This document shows positions 22,301-33,755 of a DNA stretch of 64,000 nt, piece after piece; the first letter of the stretch is position 1; the number at the start of each line of letters is the position of its first letter. The DNA is from Kondoa malvinella (taxonomy: Eukaryota; Basidiomycota; Agaricostilbomycetes; Agaricostilbales; Kondoaceae). The stretch lies in NCBI GenBank assembly GCA_039545315.1, contig BCIM01000005.1:932609-996608 (forward strand). The letters are read 5' to 3'. A model generated the notes under the pieces. The model ran no database searches. It was not told the origin of the DNA and was given only the letters and a program-made list of their open reading frames with translations. The position numbers and the translations under genes are program-made.

Positions 22301-23265
22301 AGGCGAAAGAGAATAATCGTGCGCTGGAGGATCTCTTTGGCGTTGAGCAGAATGATCGCTGAGGCACTGTGGGATTGAAAGAGGTATGCGAGGACGGTGA
22401 AGATTTCGGTGAGCTCTTGTCCGGATCTTTTGGTGTCTAGTCGAGCAGCTGTCGACGCTTTGATTGGCTTTCCGTCCTTTGAACCTGTCAACTCTGCCTC
22501 GACATCACCTAGATCTTCCTCTTCCAGCTGCAGACCCTTTTCGCCAGTCCAGTCTTCACCAAAAAAGCTGATCTTCTTACTCATAGCAGCGCCATAGCAG
22601 AGCTCGACGGCGTCCAGCCAGGCCACCTCTTCAAGATGATTAAGATGAGCCGCATGCGCAAGCAGGAGACGAAGACTCTTGATGTAGTCAAGCGCAGTAG
22701 CATCGTGCACCCTGCTATTGACGAGGACCTCTTTGAAGATGTTGGAGAGCAATACTTTGACTGTCTTGCGCTGCAGTATCGGTGCAGTTCGTTCGATGAG
22801 CCAGCGAATGGCTGCTGTTGCATCATTCAAGCGACGCAAAGCTGGAGCAGGGACGTCTTTGGTCTTCTTGACAGTCACATTACGCTCCGTCTTGCACATG
22901 TCGAAGAGAGCGATAAATACAGCGTTCCATGATTTGGGAGCTTGCTCTTGAACGACTTTGTCTCGTGCAAAATGCCTGCGTAGTTCTGACAGAGCGAGAG
23001 TGCGTGTTTTGATCTTTACAGCCAGCACAGTCAACTCACACCTCCAGTGTCCGCAGAAGCGTGTACGAACCTTGTCACTTGCAAGCCCTTCAATAGCATC
23101 TCGTAGGCTCAAAGAGTCTGACATGGCCCGTTCAACTGTAACCGAGCGAGGGTCAGTCTCAGTCTCTGCAAGTATTCGCAGCAAGCACCATGCAGGAGCT
23201 TCAACAGAGGCCGTTTGAGAGAAGCTGCATTTTTCCTCGCGTCTCGAATTCAGTGCAGCAGACAT
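13378..23265 (-). CDS. TEL1: Tel1/ATM family PI3K-like checkpoint kinase
   Basis: The DNA-damage and telomere-length kinase Tel1/ATM, a nuclear Ser/Thr kinase recruited by the MRN complex. The start at 23265 is followed by the N-terminal TAN-like segment ([17 protein letters not shown]). A huge exon (21746-16245) of helical HEAT repeats follows, then an FAT domain exon (16232-14613). The kinase domain shows [16 protein letters not shown], the catalytic [13 protein letters not shown] and [11 protein letters not shown], then [18 protein letters not shown], which is typical of ATM rather than ATR or TOR. A final FATC segment ([17 protein letters not shown] ... GWQPYI) ends at TGA 13378-13380 after a small last exon. 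Total length is about 2,900-3,000 residues, normal for the family. All catalytic motifs are intact. It diverges from ARG7 on its 5' side. Confidence 0.95.
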
Positions 23266-23869
23266 CTTTCTTTCTCTGTATAGTCTCTGGATGTGCTTGT
23301 ATACTCTGATCCTGGTTCTCGGGCTCTATATCTGCTTGCACGGCCGGATGCGCGTTCAAGCGCGTCTCCTATGGAGACAATCTTGCCAATAAGTCTCCAA
23401 AGCATGTCCTCTCTTCTGCTTCACGAGCCTTCATCGCGCTCTCTGAGACCCGAATCGTTGTGCCAGGCCGCTATCACTTTGGCAGTCGAAGCCTCAATCA
23501 CTGCAATTCACTTCGCCCCAGGCCGTATACCTACTGATGTGTATAGAAGAGACATAGAGTCTTGTGAGGTATTGCGGGTACGACAATGCTGCTCCGGGTG
23601 TCTGACAAGAAATGCTGTTCAGGTGTCTTGGTAGGAAGCATCAGTTTTCCCTTGAACTGTCCGCACTGTACGTGTCAATTATTGCCTCTCTCGCATTCGC
23701 TCGTACAACAATCCTGACAGGGCACAGGTTCAACTCGGAGAACAAGCTCGGTGAGTCATTTCAGTGTGGTCACAAGTTGACTCAAGCGACCAAGCTCTGC
23801 GAATTGTAACGAGCGCTCCAGCGTCTACGAATACCCCATACCCGCGTTCTGAAAGATACCGCTCGTCTT
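23266..23869. promoter_or_regulatory. Divergent TEL1-ARG7 intergenic region
   Basis: About 600 bases lie between the two divergent starts. Short open frames here have no recognisable features. I take it as shared promoter space and see no clear binding sites. Confidence 0.4.
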
Positions 23870-25465
23870 GTGACCTCGTACTGGCGTGAATTTCGACAAC
23901 CGAGAATTAGCATGATTGGCCGACAAGCACTAGAGGTCAGCAAGCTTCAGCTGCCAGCCAAAATCATACAGCGCCATGTATCCAGTCAATCCAAAGCGGA
24001 ACGATTCACATTGACTGCGGACTCTGCGCCAACATTCCCTCGACATTTTCTAGCGACAGGCGTGCATTGCGGCGTCAAGAAGAACCCCAAGTCACTGGAC
24101 CTCGGCCTCATCGTGTCCTCATCTCCATATCCTACATCTTCGGCAGCCTGCTTTACTAAGAATGCCTTTCAGGCGGCTCCGGTTCAAGTCTGCAAAGCGG
24201 TGCTGTCAGAAAGCCCTACCGCGAGGGCGCTTGTTGTGAATTCTGGATGCGCAAACGCTGTTACTGGTAGCAAAGGCTTGGCAGATGCGTGGTCTATGGC
24301 ACAGGCGGTCAATGACTTGTTTGGCTCGAATTCGGCAGCGTCTAAAAGCCTACCCAAAATGAGTACGCTCGTCATGTCAACAGGCGTAATAGGTCAGAAA
24401 CTACCCATGCAACGTATCCTGCCTTCCCTTCGCTCGTCGTGCCTACCAACCTTATCATCGTCTTTTGAATCATGGGACGCCGCGGCTCGAGCTTTCATGA
24501 CCACCGATACCTTTCCAAAGCTTCGAACGAAGGAGTGCAAGATCCCAGGGCGGAGAGACCCCATTCGGTTCGTTGGCATCGATAAAGGAGCCGGCATGAT
24601 TCATCCCAACATGGCGCCTCATGCAACCATGCTTGGTATGATTGCGACAGACGCGACGATCGGACCAGCGGCACTACAATCGGCTCTAGCCTACGCTGTT
24701 GATCGGTCATTCAACTCGATCAGCGTCGATGGGGACATGTCTACAAATGACACTGTCGTCGCTTTGGCGAATGGTGCTGCGTGGGAAGGCTATGATGAAA
24801 TTGTAGAAGGAGAAGAAGGCTGGGCGGAGTTTAGGGACACCTTGACAGAATTTGCGACTGAATTGGCTGGATTGGTAGTTTGGGATGGAGAAGGTGCTAC
24901 TAAATTCGTGTCTATCAGTGTTGAGGTCAGCTCCATGTCGGTCTTCCTGGTCTCCGCTAATGCTTATATTTTAGGAATGCCCGTCTTACGCTATCGCGCA
25001 CAAAATCGCTTCGACTATTTCCACCTCTACTATCCTTAAGTGTGCAATCAACGGCGAAGACGCAAATTGGGGTCGAATACTGTGCGCAATTGGCTACTCT
25101 GACGCGGCAGACTTCACCATCGATCCTACCAAAGTCTCAGTGTCTTTTGTCGATCAGACGCCTGGCGTTAGCAATGGCAAAGAATTACGCCTACTCGTTG
25201 ATGGCGAGCCGGTAGACTCTATCGACGAAGAGTATGGCTCGAAAGTTCTGGCGCAGGATCATGTACATGTCAAAGTGAAAATGGGTCAGGGCAAAGAAGC
25301 TGCTTCATAGTACGTTACACCGCTCTCTCGCTACACACTATCTGAATTATATACAAAAGCTATACATGTGACCTGAGCAAGGCAAGTCACATATAATTGC
25401 CTCTAGCCGTACTGATAATTTAATTACAGGAATATGTCGCGATCAATGGCGACTATCGGTCGTAA
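23870..25465 (+). CDS. ARG7: Mitochondrial glutamate N-acetyltransferase / ornithine acetyltransferase (ArgJ family)
   Basis: A bifunctional enzyme of the acetyl cycle of arginine synthesis. It moves acetyl from N-acetylornithine to glutamate. The N-terminus is Arg-rich and basic (MTSYWREFRQPRISMIGRQ), fitting a mitochondrial presequence; initiation at the second Met (23912) is possible. The hallmark KGAGMIHPNMAPHATMLG is intact. In ArgJ proteins the precursor self-cleaves at the ATML site, with Thr as the new N-terminal nucleophile. SVDGDMSTNDT and INGEDANWGRIL are further family blocks. Introns: 24926-24974, 25310-25359 and 25382-25429. The last is a GC-AG intron (AAG|GCAAGT ... TTACAG) and leaves a 22-nt exon. 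The exact family ending YVAINGDYRS before TAA confirms the splicing. Confidence 0.95.
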
Positions 25466-27628
25466 CATCGAATCGATATTGTACAGAAGACGACGGAACG
25501 CTGAATCCTTCTGCTCAATTTGATCTTCGAAACAATGATCGACAAAAGCCAGCGATGTCAAAAAGTCAATATGGCAGGCATTGGGCTAGCGACGGCAAGC
25601 TAAGCAAGACGGGTCTTGGAGTGTGCACAGAGTAACTTATAATGCTATGTCATGCTGCCCTGCTGCAAAGTCGACAAGTTTTGTCTTCAATCATGATCGA
25701 TTCAACACGTTCTCTTGCACAACTATTGTTGGCATCTGCTTCATCCGCTTGCGTCTGTGCATACACAAATGTTCTGTCTACCTCGTCACTGCTTCATCCT
25801 GTCTTATCTGTCCGATGATTCTGATTAATCGTACCAGTCCTTCTCCCTCTCCTTCACTGCGATCCTGCCCTCTGCTCTACCATATGCTCGCTGTTCGCCT
25901 GCAGCAGGAGCGATTCCATCCAATCATGAGATGGCGTAATTCCAACTGCCGAGTCATGCGAGCAGACTTTGTGGAAAGTCGACCGTCAAGCATGGCATGT
26001 ACATCCAGCATCGCCGAGATGAACAGAGCTGCTTGTCGAAGAGTAAGACATACAGAAAACACAAAAACAATATATAATTTACCAAAGCAGTGTCATCTCC
26101 ATCAAAAAGCGTTAGTAGGCTAGTGGTAAACTGCGGCTTTGCCATTCAACATGTCATCTAGCCGCGTCCGGAGTTCAATTCTCCGTTAACGCAAATCCAT
26201 CAGGCAACACTTCAGGGTGTTCGTCCTTCTTTTTGCCTTGATCAGAGAAAGTTGGACGTTTTTGACATTTTTAGCTCCGCTTGCTAGCAACCACATTCTG
26301 CTGCGTCGTGCTGGGCATGTACTCTAGCATGTGCTGAGCGTAGTGACAGACCGAAAGCGCCAGGTCGAAGAGATAAGGTGCAATCACCATACGAAATTTG
26401 CATTTTCTCGCCGGTCTTTCAATACTTTTAGCATAATTGTTCGTGTGCATTGAAGCATTCAGGAAGGAGCAAACACGAGCGATGACCTTGAGGAGGACCA
26501 TAAGAACGTCATCGATTCGAGCGTACATCAGTTGAATTCTTCTGGGGGTCATAAGGGCTCTTCTAGTACTCCCGAGTCAGCCGGACAGCTTGAACGTAGC
26601 CTTGATGTGGTAGTGTAGCAGTCAAAGACGCAAAGAAGGCATTCCAGTGCTAGATCTCTTTGATCATTAAGAAATTTTGCATACTGTTATTCGTTTCAAA
26701 GGCACGCCGTCGAAAGTAATCCAGGCGTCTTGATCTGTGCAGTATCCGTGTCTGATACAACTAGGTGCACGACGAGCAGATCAGGAATAGAGGAAAGTAG
26801 AACTTTAGTCGAGTGAGCATGATCCATCAGACAGCGGCGTATTCGATCAATGTAGAGTGCAAGCAGACAACGTATTGGACGAAGGAGCAAGACGCTGTGA
26901 GTACCGTAACTTAGGCTTCAAAAGCAATCTTGCACCAAGATCATATCGCACAAGGCAATTTGAGATGTACAATGGCTCTTCCCGCAGGTGTGGACAGATA
27001 CAAAGAGCAAAGAGCTTGAGCTGTCTTGCAGTAGGCAAGCATCTGCAGCCAGTAAGGGTAGGGCACGAGCCTTCTTTGAGATGAGATGTAGCATGTCTTC
27101 GCTCTGCTGCATTGTGTGCAATAGGGCCATCCGTTCTGTATTAATCACCAAGCAGAACAACGAGGAGATAGTAATGATCGTGTTGAGTTAGGCAGGTGAG
27201 CTGCATGACGACTTGAACTGACACATTGGTCGGAACGGAGCGAGATGGCGGCATCAGGATGAAAGCTAGTGTACATTAAATATATCAGTGCAAGCATGCT
27301 GCTATCTGTCCTACAGCCTGTAGCTGTACAGCTAGCCGCGGCTTGCTTGAGACTTGCAAATCTGGTAGACCCAAAAGCTTCCAGTGCAATGTCTTGCGCC
27401 GGTTCTCGCGCCTGCACATACTCTACGAGGTTGAGTAGAGCAGACCTGCAGTAGTTTGCGCGCTCGCTTGAAGCCACTCTTCGCTTCTCTCAGACGATGG
27501 CGAGGTCGAGGGTAATGTGCTTGTTAACAGCATCAAGACATCCACTCTGGTTTCTTCTCCCTTTCTTGCACAAGCAGGCCTTCAATTGACTGACAGCTAC
27601 ATCAGCTTCGACCGAGGACGCTCGACTT
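25466..27628. other. Gene-poor interval around tRNA-Gly
   Basis: Apart from the tRNA-Gly at 26109-26193 I see no supported gene in this 2.1-kb interval. Several short open frames exist on both strands (for example 25623-26123 plus and 26271-26552 minus). They lack recognisable motifs and convincing splice structure. Confidence 0.4.
26109..26193 (+). tRNA. tRNA-Gly (GCC) with 14-nt intron
   Basis: The acceptor stem GCGTTAG pairs with TTAACGC (one G-T pair), with discriminator A. The anticodon stem CGGCT/AGCCG is perfect, with the loop beginning TTGCCA, giving anticodon GCC. About 14 extra bases after position 37 (within TTCAACATGTCATC) are the canonical place for a tRNA intron. The T stem CGGAG/CTCCG encloses TTCAATT. 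The mature length of about 71 is normal. Confidence 0.88.
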
Positions 27629-29277
27629 TCAGAGACACACGCTTTCCATCGCCTTGATCAACTCCACAGAGTCGAGCGGCTGCAAGCCTCCGGGTCCCAG
27701 CTTCATCGCCTTCATACCAGGTGCACCTCCCGCTTCCATGTCCTGGTACGCCTTGAGGTTCTGTTGCGCTTGGTCTAAATTCCATAAGACTTCTAGGTAC
27801 TCGCGGTTCTTGGCTGCTGTTTCGGAGAAGCGGACGATATTAGGATGTTTCATATCGCAGACTGTATCCTTCGTGACAGAAGATAATCTGTCGCGGTCTC
27901 GCTCAAAGTCTAAATGTCTGTCAGCTTTTGGAACACGCGTGGGTAACGATTCTGACCTCCGAAGAGCTTGCTGAAAGCAGCCATAGTTCGGATTCCTTGT
28001 ATTCCCGCTGCCATTGTACTTCCCACCTGGATTCGCAAGTATATGTTGGGATAATCAAGAGGAGAGCGCAACTACAGCTGACACACCTCAATGTGTCCAA
28101 CTCCTCCTGGACGCATTCCGAGAGCATGCCACTCGTTGGTCGCAGTATCATAGATAGAAATCATACTTGGCCAGCCTGGGCCAAAGAAGTTGAATCTGTT
28201 ATTCGCATGAATTAAGGCAATCGGTAGTAGAGATTAGCACAAACAACGCAATCGTCAGCTTTCTTTTAGCCTGTCCTTCTTGTTTTAAATCGCACTCAAC
28301 AAGCCAAACGGGCTGATATATTGGGTAAATGGCGAGAAACTTGGTTTTGATGCTTTTGGGCAAGACTGAGCGGTCTTCCGTCAGCTCTTCTATCATCTGT
28401 TCAGGCAGATCAGGAGGCAGCGGCATTGGATTCTCCGGTATAGGTAAGTTCGCGCTGGGTCGACTCGATATGTAGGATAACAACTTTAATGGCGATTGTG
28501 TATACGGTAGTACAGTGATCTGAGCAACCACTTAGCGTTGGCGTCCCGCTCTGGAGGTAGTATTCACCTTGTCACCATCACCAGTCAAGTGATCGGCCTG
28601 CGCATCGAAGGGCTGGAGGTCGGCATCCGCAGGTGTAGCGAAGGAATGATCAGACAGCGGAGCGTATTCGAAACCATCTAACCCAATTAGAAGCGTATAC
28701 ATAAGCGAGACATGCTATTGCTGTGAAAGCAGACTGACTCAGATATGCGCCTTTTGACCGTACCGGCGTAGCATAACGTTTCTTCGTAGCAGATCTAAGT
28801 CGATAGTCAGTTCTTGGATATTTCAGACAGCCTTTACACACACGTAGTATCGACAGTGCCATAAAGATCAAGCAGGTAAGTAGGAAGATAGAAGGCGCCA
28901 ACGCTCGTAGCTGTCACTACAGGCCGCTTGGCGAAGGTAGGGAAAAGACTCCAGAGTAACAGCTTCCAACGAGACGCAGCTAGATAGCGGAGGACTGCAA
29001 GGCGTGCCAGAGTCTTCATCGGACCAGAATCCCCTTCTGACAGACACATTACATTTGAGGGAGCGAACCAAATAAAGCAGACAATAGTAAGGCATACTGA
29101 AGGATACAGCTGCGTATCTATGTATAAGCATGTCTTTAGCTCCTTCAGCTTTTGACGCGAGTCACCTTCGATGGGCTGCGTTCTTGCGCGAAATGGGGAC
29201 GCATGGAAGGAACGCTGCCATTTGCGCCGTGGTATACAGAGGCCTCTATTGCTGAGGCGCGTTATTGGGTATCGCAT
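27629..29277 (-). CDS. Predicted mitochondrial membrane protein, unknown function
   Basis: I do not recognise the family. The start at 29277 gives MRYPITRLSNRGLCIPRRKW, rich in Arg and lacking acids, as in a mitochondrial presequence (RSFHASPF follows). A later exon encodes one or two hydrophobic segments (ATSVGAFYLPTYLLDLYG). Further exons include LLSYISSRPSANLPIPENPM, IKTKFLAIYPIYQPVWLVEC, FNFFGPGWPSMISIYDTA and WHALGMRPGGVGHIEV. The C-terminal exon reads MKHPNIVRFSETAAKNREYLEVLWNLDQAQ in part and ends ELIKAMESVCL at TGA 27629-27631. About eight introns are inferred from frame continuity. Exon joins between about 28530 and 28870 are approximate. A role in the mitochondrial inner membrane is a guess from the presequence and hydrophobic segment only. 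Confidence 0.55.
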
Positions 29278-30934
29278 GACAGCATATATATGGCTTGAGC
29301 TGTTGACCGGTAGTGTCAAGACAAAAGGCTTCGGATGGCGACCAGGGCCCGCGACAAGGCTACATGCATAGGACACTCGCAATCTACTTTCATAAAGTGG
29401 ACGAGAGCGTGGCAGCGAGCATGTCATAACGATCGCGTCAGAGGCAGGCCTGAAAGGTCTGCAGTTGCCCTATCTGCCCAACCATTCTCACCTTCTCTTC
29501 ACCCCTTGCTGCTTTGCGAGCAGCTTTGAGAGTAGAAAAGTTGCTCTTGTGTCTAGACCAGTCTAAGCTATCTTTCGCATATTTTGACATTCGGACGTTG
29601 CTGCAATCCTAAGTGGGCGGAAGCGTGAAATGCGACGTCTCGCGATTGGTGCCAGCGCTTGTTGTCAAAGCCTTTGTCGAGGTACAGCATCAAGTATCTG
29701 AGCAGCGCGGAAGACTACGGCTGATCAGATATGCATGCATGATGACAGTTGAGGCTCACGATATCGTGCGATCACACCAGTGGACGATGATTGCTCCATC
29801 AAGTCAGACGCCTAAGATCTACCTTGACGATAGTACGAGACCCGTCAGCAAGCTCGAAGGCTCTTTCTCAAACAAGCAGAAAATCTGATCCGATGGGCGA
29901 TACAGTGTTGCTCGGAACAAGGTATGTTTCTCGTCCGCATTGCTGATTACATGACGAGCTAAGGTATGAAAGAGTCCTTCTTGGAAGTGCATGTCGCCAG
30001 TAGTCCTTATCATGCGTGTTCGAACAGCCAGTCAGCCTCTAAAGCGCTATCAAAGGTAGGGTTTTCCAGCAGAACTGCATTGCACGGCGCGCTTGTCCCA
30101 GACAGGTGCTAGAGTGTACTGAGTAGGCCTTGATGGCGACATGCAAATACGTAGCAAGATGTGAAAGGGAATTGATGGAATCGAACCGCGGAAAGGTATC
30201 AAAATTGCAGCGGGTATCAATAGCAGAAGAGGATTGCTGAAGGTTACAGAGATCATCTTGAGACAAGACCAAAGAAATTCAGTTGACCCTTGTTCGAGGT
30301 GAAGAAAGCTTCGACGGGTTGATTGCAAACAGGGAGCTCTGTCGGCTGTCCCGTGCTATTTCATTCTCTCTGTCCTTGCGTATATAGCAGCATCTTGCCG
30401 CAACTACCGGCGTCTATCGCATTTCTAGCTTCTCTTGTCATCTCGACATGTCATGCATGTCTTCTTGAGCTGCTGCTTGCTAGCCTCGTGCCTTTGTACG
30501 AGATTGAGTCTAAGTTCCATTCTTGAGCCTCCCTACTACTTGCAATCTTGAATTCGTTGCAGGGTCTGCTGTGCTTGCAATATGTTCGATAAATTTTCTT
30601 TTTCACTTCTTTGCATCTTTGCGCAGGTTGGGTTCGAGAGCTCCTCCTGCTCCAGGTCGTGCTCTTACAACCCTGGTCTACCCAAGTCTTTTGCTCCCTG
30701 CATAATCGGAATGCCACGTTTCTTAGCTTCTTGTTCCATCTCTTGGCTTCCCCTGCCTAGTAGCACATGAATCTTAACGGAAGCCTGGATGCCGCTCTCA
30801 TGTGATTTTGATCGGTTATCTCCCCAGATTCGCCAAGCCAAGAAGGCATTTGCGGAGACCAAGCCATAGATGCGGTGCTCCCGTTATGAATCTCTTTTCC
30901 TGCTTGCCTTTACATCTCAAAGTGTCCACACACT
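29278..30934. other. Divergent intergenic interval, no gene recognised
   Basis: A 1.6-kb interval between the minus-strand mitochondrial protein gene and the plus-strand MFS gene. Short open frames at 29613-29888 (plus) and 30039-30328 (minus) have no recognisable motifs. It probably contains two promoters, and a small unrecognised gene cannot be ruled out. Confidence 0.35.
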
Positions 30935-33472
30935 ATGACGACCCTCAATCACTCCAACAGTAATGAAAAGGGCGGTGACGAGCGCTATGAAGTCGAGAAG
31001 AAGCCTTACCCAGTTGACTACCCTAATAAGGGATCAGAGCTTGAGCGCAAGATGCTTCGTCGTATCGACATTCGCCTGTTGCCAGCTCTCGGTTTCATGT
31101 ACGCCTGCTCGTTGATCGACAGATCAAACTTGCCGAACGCTCGTGTAACTGGTCTGTCAAACCTCCCTCTCCATCAAGTCTGTTCTGACACTTTGGTCGC
31201 AGGCATGGACCGTGCTCTCGGCACCAACATTGGTAATCGATACACCCTTTGTGTCATGTTCTTTGTGAGTGGATCACTTTACCTTCAGTAGTACTATGCT
31301 GATATGATGTTTAGTTCATCCCGTATATCCTTGTCGAAATCCCTGGTCAGTCGACATATAACTGTGCTAGCCGCTATTGATACCACTGTACACGTAGCCA
31401 ACACAATTTTCAAGAAGACAGGTATCAGACCTAGAATCTGGCTGAGGTGAGTTTCGCGATATTGGATACGTAGATTGCGCTGACAATCCGAAAGCACTGC
31501 TACTCTCTTCTTCGGTGTTGCTATGGTGAGTAGCGTGACCTGACATCACTGTCTTTTCGCTGAAAAGGCCTGATAAGACTTGCCACGCTTTCGCTCGTAA
31601 GTCCCTCTCTGTTAAGCCCAGTATTAAGACTCACGCATGCACTAGCCAACTGGTATACTCTTGCTGGTCTTAGATGGCCACTCGGAGCATTCGAGGGGTA
31701 ATTCTTCCAACATTTGCCTTTGGACACATATTAATTGTCTTGAAGTGTCCTCTTCCCTGGCGCTATCCTTCTCATCTCGAGCTGGTACCCTCGATACGAG
31801 ACGCAGAAGAGAATCAGTGCCTTTTATTTGACTGGTGCAAGTGTCTCGGGCTTTGTACGTTTCGACGATCATTTTGCTGTTACTGCACGCTGATACAAGT
31901 CTCTTAGGGCAACATCATTGCATATGGCTTCAGTACAATGGCAGGCTTACAAGGCAGACCTGGCTATCAATGTCAGTTTTCAGCTTGCATTTGCATGTTC
32001 GGTTGCTGAATGTCTGTTACCTCAGGGATCTTCATGTGAGCACCAGAGCTTCGTGAACAGAGCTCTACTCATCCTACGACAGCATGATGGGCACCTTGAC
32101 AATGATCTCCGCTGTCTTTGGCTACTTGACTGTTCCTCACTTTCCCGCCAAAGCCAAGTTCTTAACGGAAGAAGAAAGGCAATTGGTGCATGACCGCATT
32201 ATGGCAGACCGTCAAGATTACGTCGATGAACAACTCACTGTCGCGGGGGTGTTGCGCGAGCTGAAGAGTGTGCAGATTTGGGCAAATGGATTGTGAGTGA
32301 AATTTTATCTTTCAAAAGGATCTTGCTGAGCTCTCGTCTTCAGGCTGTTCTGTCTCTCTACACTACCTGCTTATGCCTTTGCGTACTTCCTTGTACTCAG
32401 TGAGTTCATATTCGGCGTCGATTTTTCCTCCTGATGCGGATTTTAGTCCTCAGCGGCTTTGGATACGGTCCTCGGGACTCGCAACTTCTTTCTGCGCCTC
32501 CATATATCGCGGCCGTCATCTTTGGCATGATCGTGGGCTTCAGCGCAGACAAAGTTCGAATGAGAGGGCCCTTCGTCATTCTTGGAGCTTGTCTCAGTGG
32601 AACCGGAAGCGCAATTCTCGCCTTCAGTGAACCTGTGGGAGTGTAAGTTGTCCTGATATAGCTGTATAGCTACTGCTGATGCTTGGTCTTCTCAGACGAT
32701 ACTTTGGATCTTTCCTCGCGTGCGTTTTTCCCTTTTTGTCTCAGACGAAGCTCATTCTTGCTACAGCGTCATGGGCTGCCAAAGTAACATCCCGACAATT
32801 ATGGCATGGTAAGGAGAAAAAATCCGTTCTCTTCTTCCTCTCTCCCTTTTCTTTTCCTCCCTCTCTTCTCTCTTTTTCTTTTCTCTCAAAAGGTCGTTCT
32901 GGAGAAGTCTTTCGTGTCCTTCTGCCAAGGCCCTCTGCTCATTGCACCTATACTTATTGCATCTCTTCATGAACAGGTCTCAGAACAACATCCGAGGATC
33001 TGTAGCTCGAACAGGTTTGTCTACTTTCCAATCATGCGTCTACCTTGGCTGACCCCAATCCATAGTCAACTCAGCAGTTGTCGTGGCCGGTGGAGGTATC
33101 GGAGGTTTGTCATCCATGTTTTGCTACTTTTTAGACTTGCGACTAACTCTTGCCTGCAGGAATCGTTGCCTCGGTCGCATTCAGAAGTCAAGACGCAGCT
33201 ACTGGCTACAGACCTGGCCTTTGGACTACCATTGCGGCTGTAAGTCTGCATATTCATGGGCAGGCAGGATGCTAAACTCTCGCCTCTAGCAAATCTGCAT
33301 CGTCATATTGGCTAGCTCTATGATTCTCATCTACAAGCGTGAAAACAAGCGTGCGTTGAACGATGGCAAGATCTTGCAAGGTCAACCTGTAAGTCTTGAC
33401 TCGCAAGCAATGACTTGATTCAATGACTTCATGCTGATGGATTTTGCATAGGGCTTCTTGTACACTCCTTGA
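30935..33472 (+). CDS. MFS transporter, Dal5/allantoate permease family
   Basis: A plasma-membrane anion:proton symporter of the Dal5-type major facilitator group, whose members import allantoate, ureidosuccinate, nicotinate, pantothenate or similar organic anions. The start at 30935 opens a hydrophilic cytosolic tail, followed by LERKMLRRIDIRLLPALGFMYACSLIDRSN in part, the family's first membrane segment and DRxN motif. Further exons encode FIPYILVEIP, ANTIFKKTGIRPRIWL, PHFPAKAKFLTEEERQLVHD (the typical central loop), LVLSGFGYGPRDSQLLS and the later membrane segments, with about a dozen introns. The last exon ends GFLYTP at TGA 33470-33472. The intron near 32813-32890 contains an unusually long CT-rich tract. 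The exact substrate cannot be read from sequence. Confidence 0.85.
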
Positions 33473-33755
33473 TGGACAATATGCGTACAAGTCTTTTCTT
33501 TTGGGCTCTACTTGTACCTCTCGAGTCATGCGATGTCTGCAACGAACGAATTATCTCTCATGCAAAACTGAAATTTCCAGGCGATTGTCAACAATGTATA
33601 GTGGCAGACAAGGGAGGATATACATGCTATGTAATTGCAAAAACAGGGTAAACCAAAACTAAACTTGAAACTTTCCTCTACTCTCGCACAGCAAGATATT
33701 GTACAAAGGCAAAACATACAGACAACAGCCCAACCCAAGCGCCGTGATGATCCTT

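Noticed and set aside
25623..26123. 166-codon open frame near tRNA-Gly
   Set aside because: It has Cys/Ile-rich composition without motifs, extends into the tRNA region, and has no splice or start context.
30170..30195. B-box-like sequence GGAATCGAACC suggesting a minus-strand tRNA
   Set aside because: The bases that should form the T stem do not pair, and no acceptor or anticodon stem could be built.
33469..33651. 60-codon frame with several Cys between two convergent genes
   Set aside because: It starts within the last codons of the MFS gene and is most likely 3' UTR.
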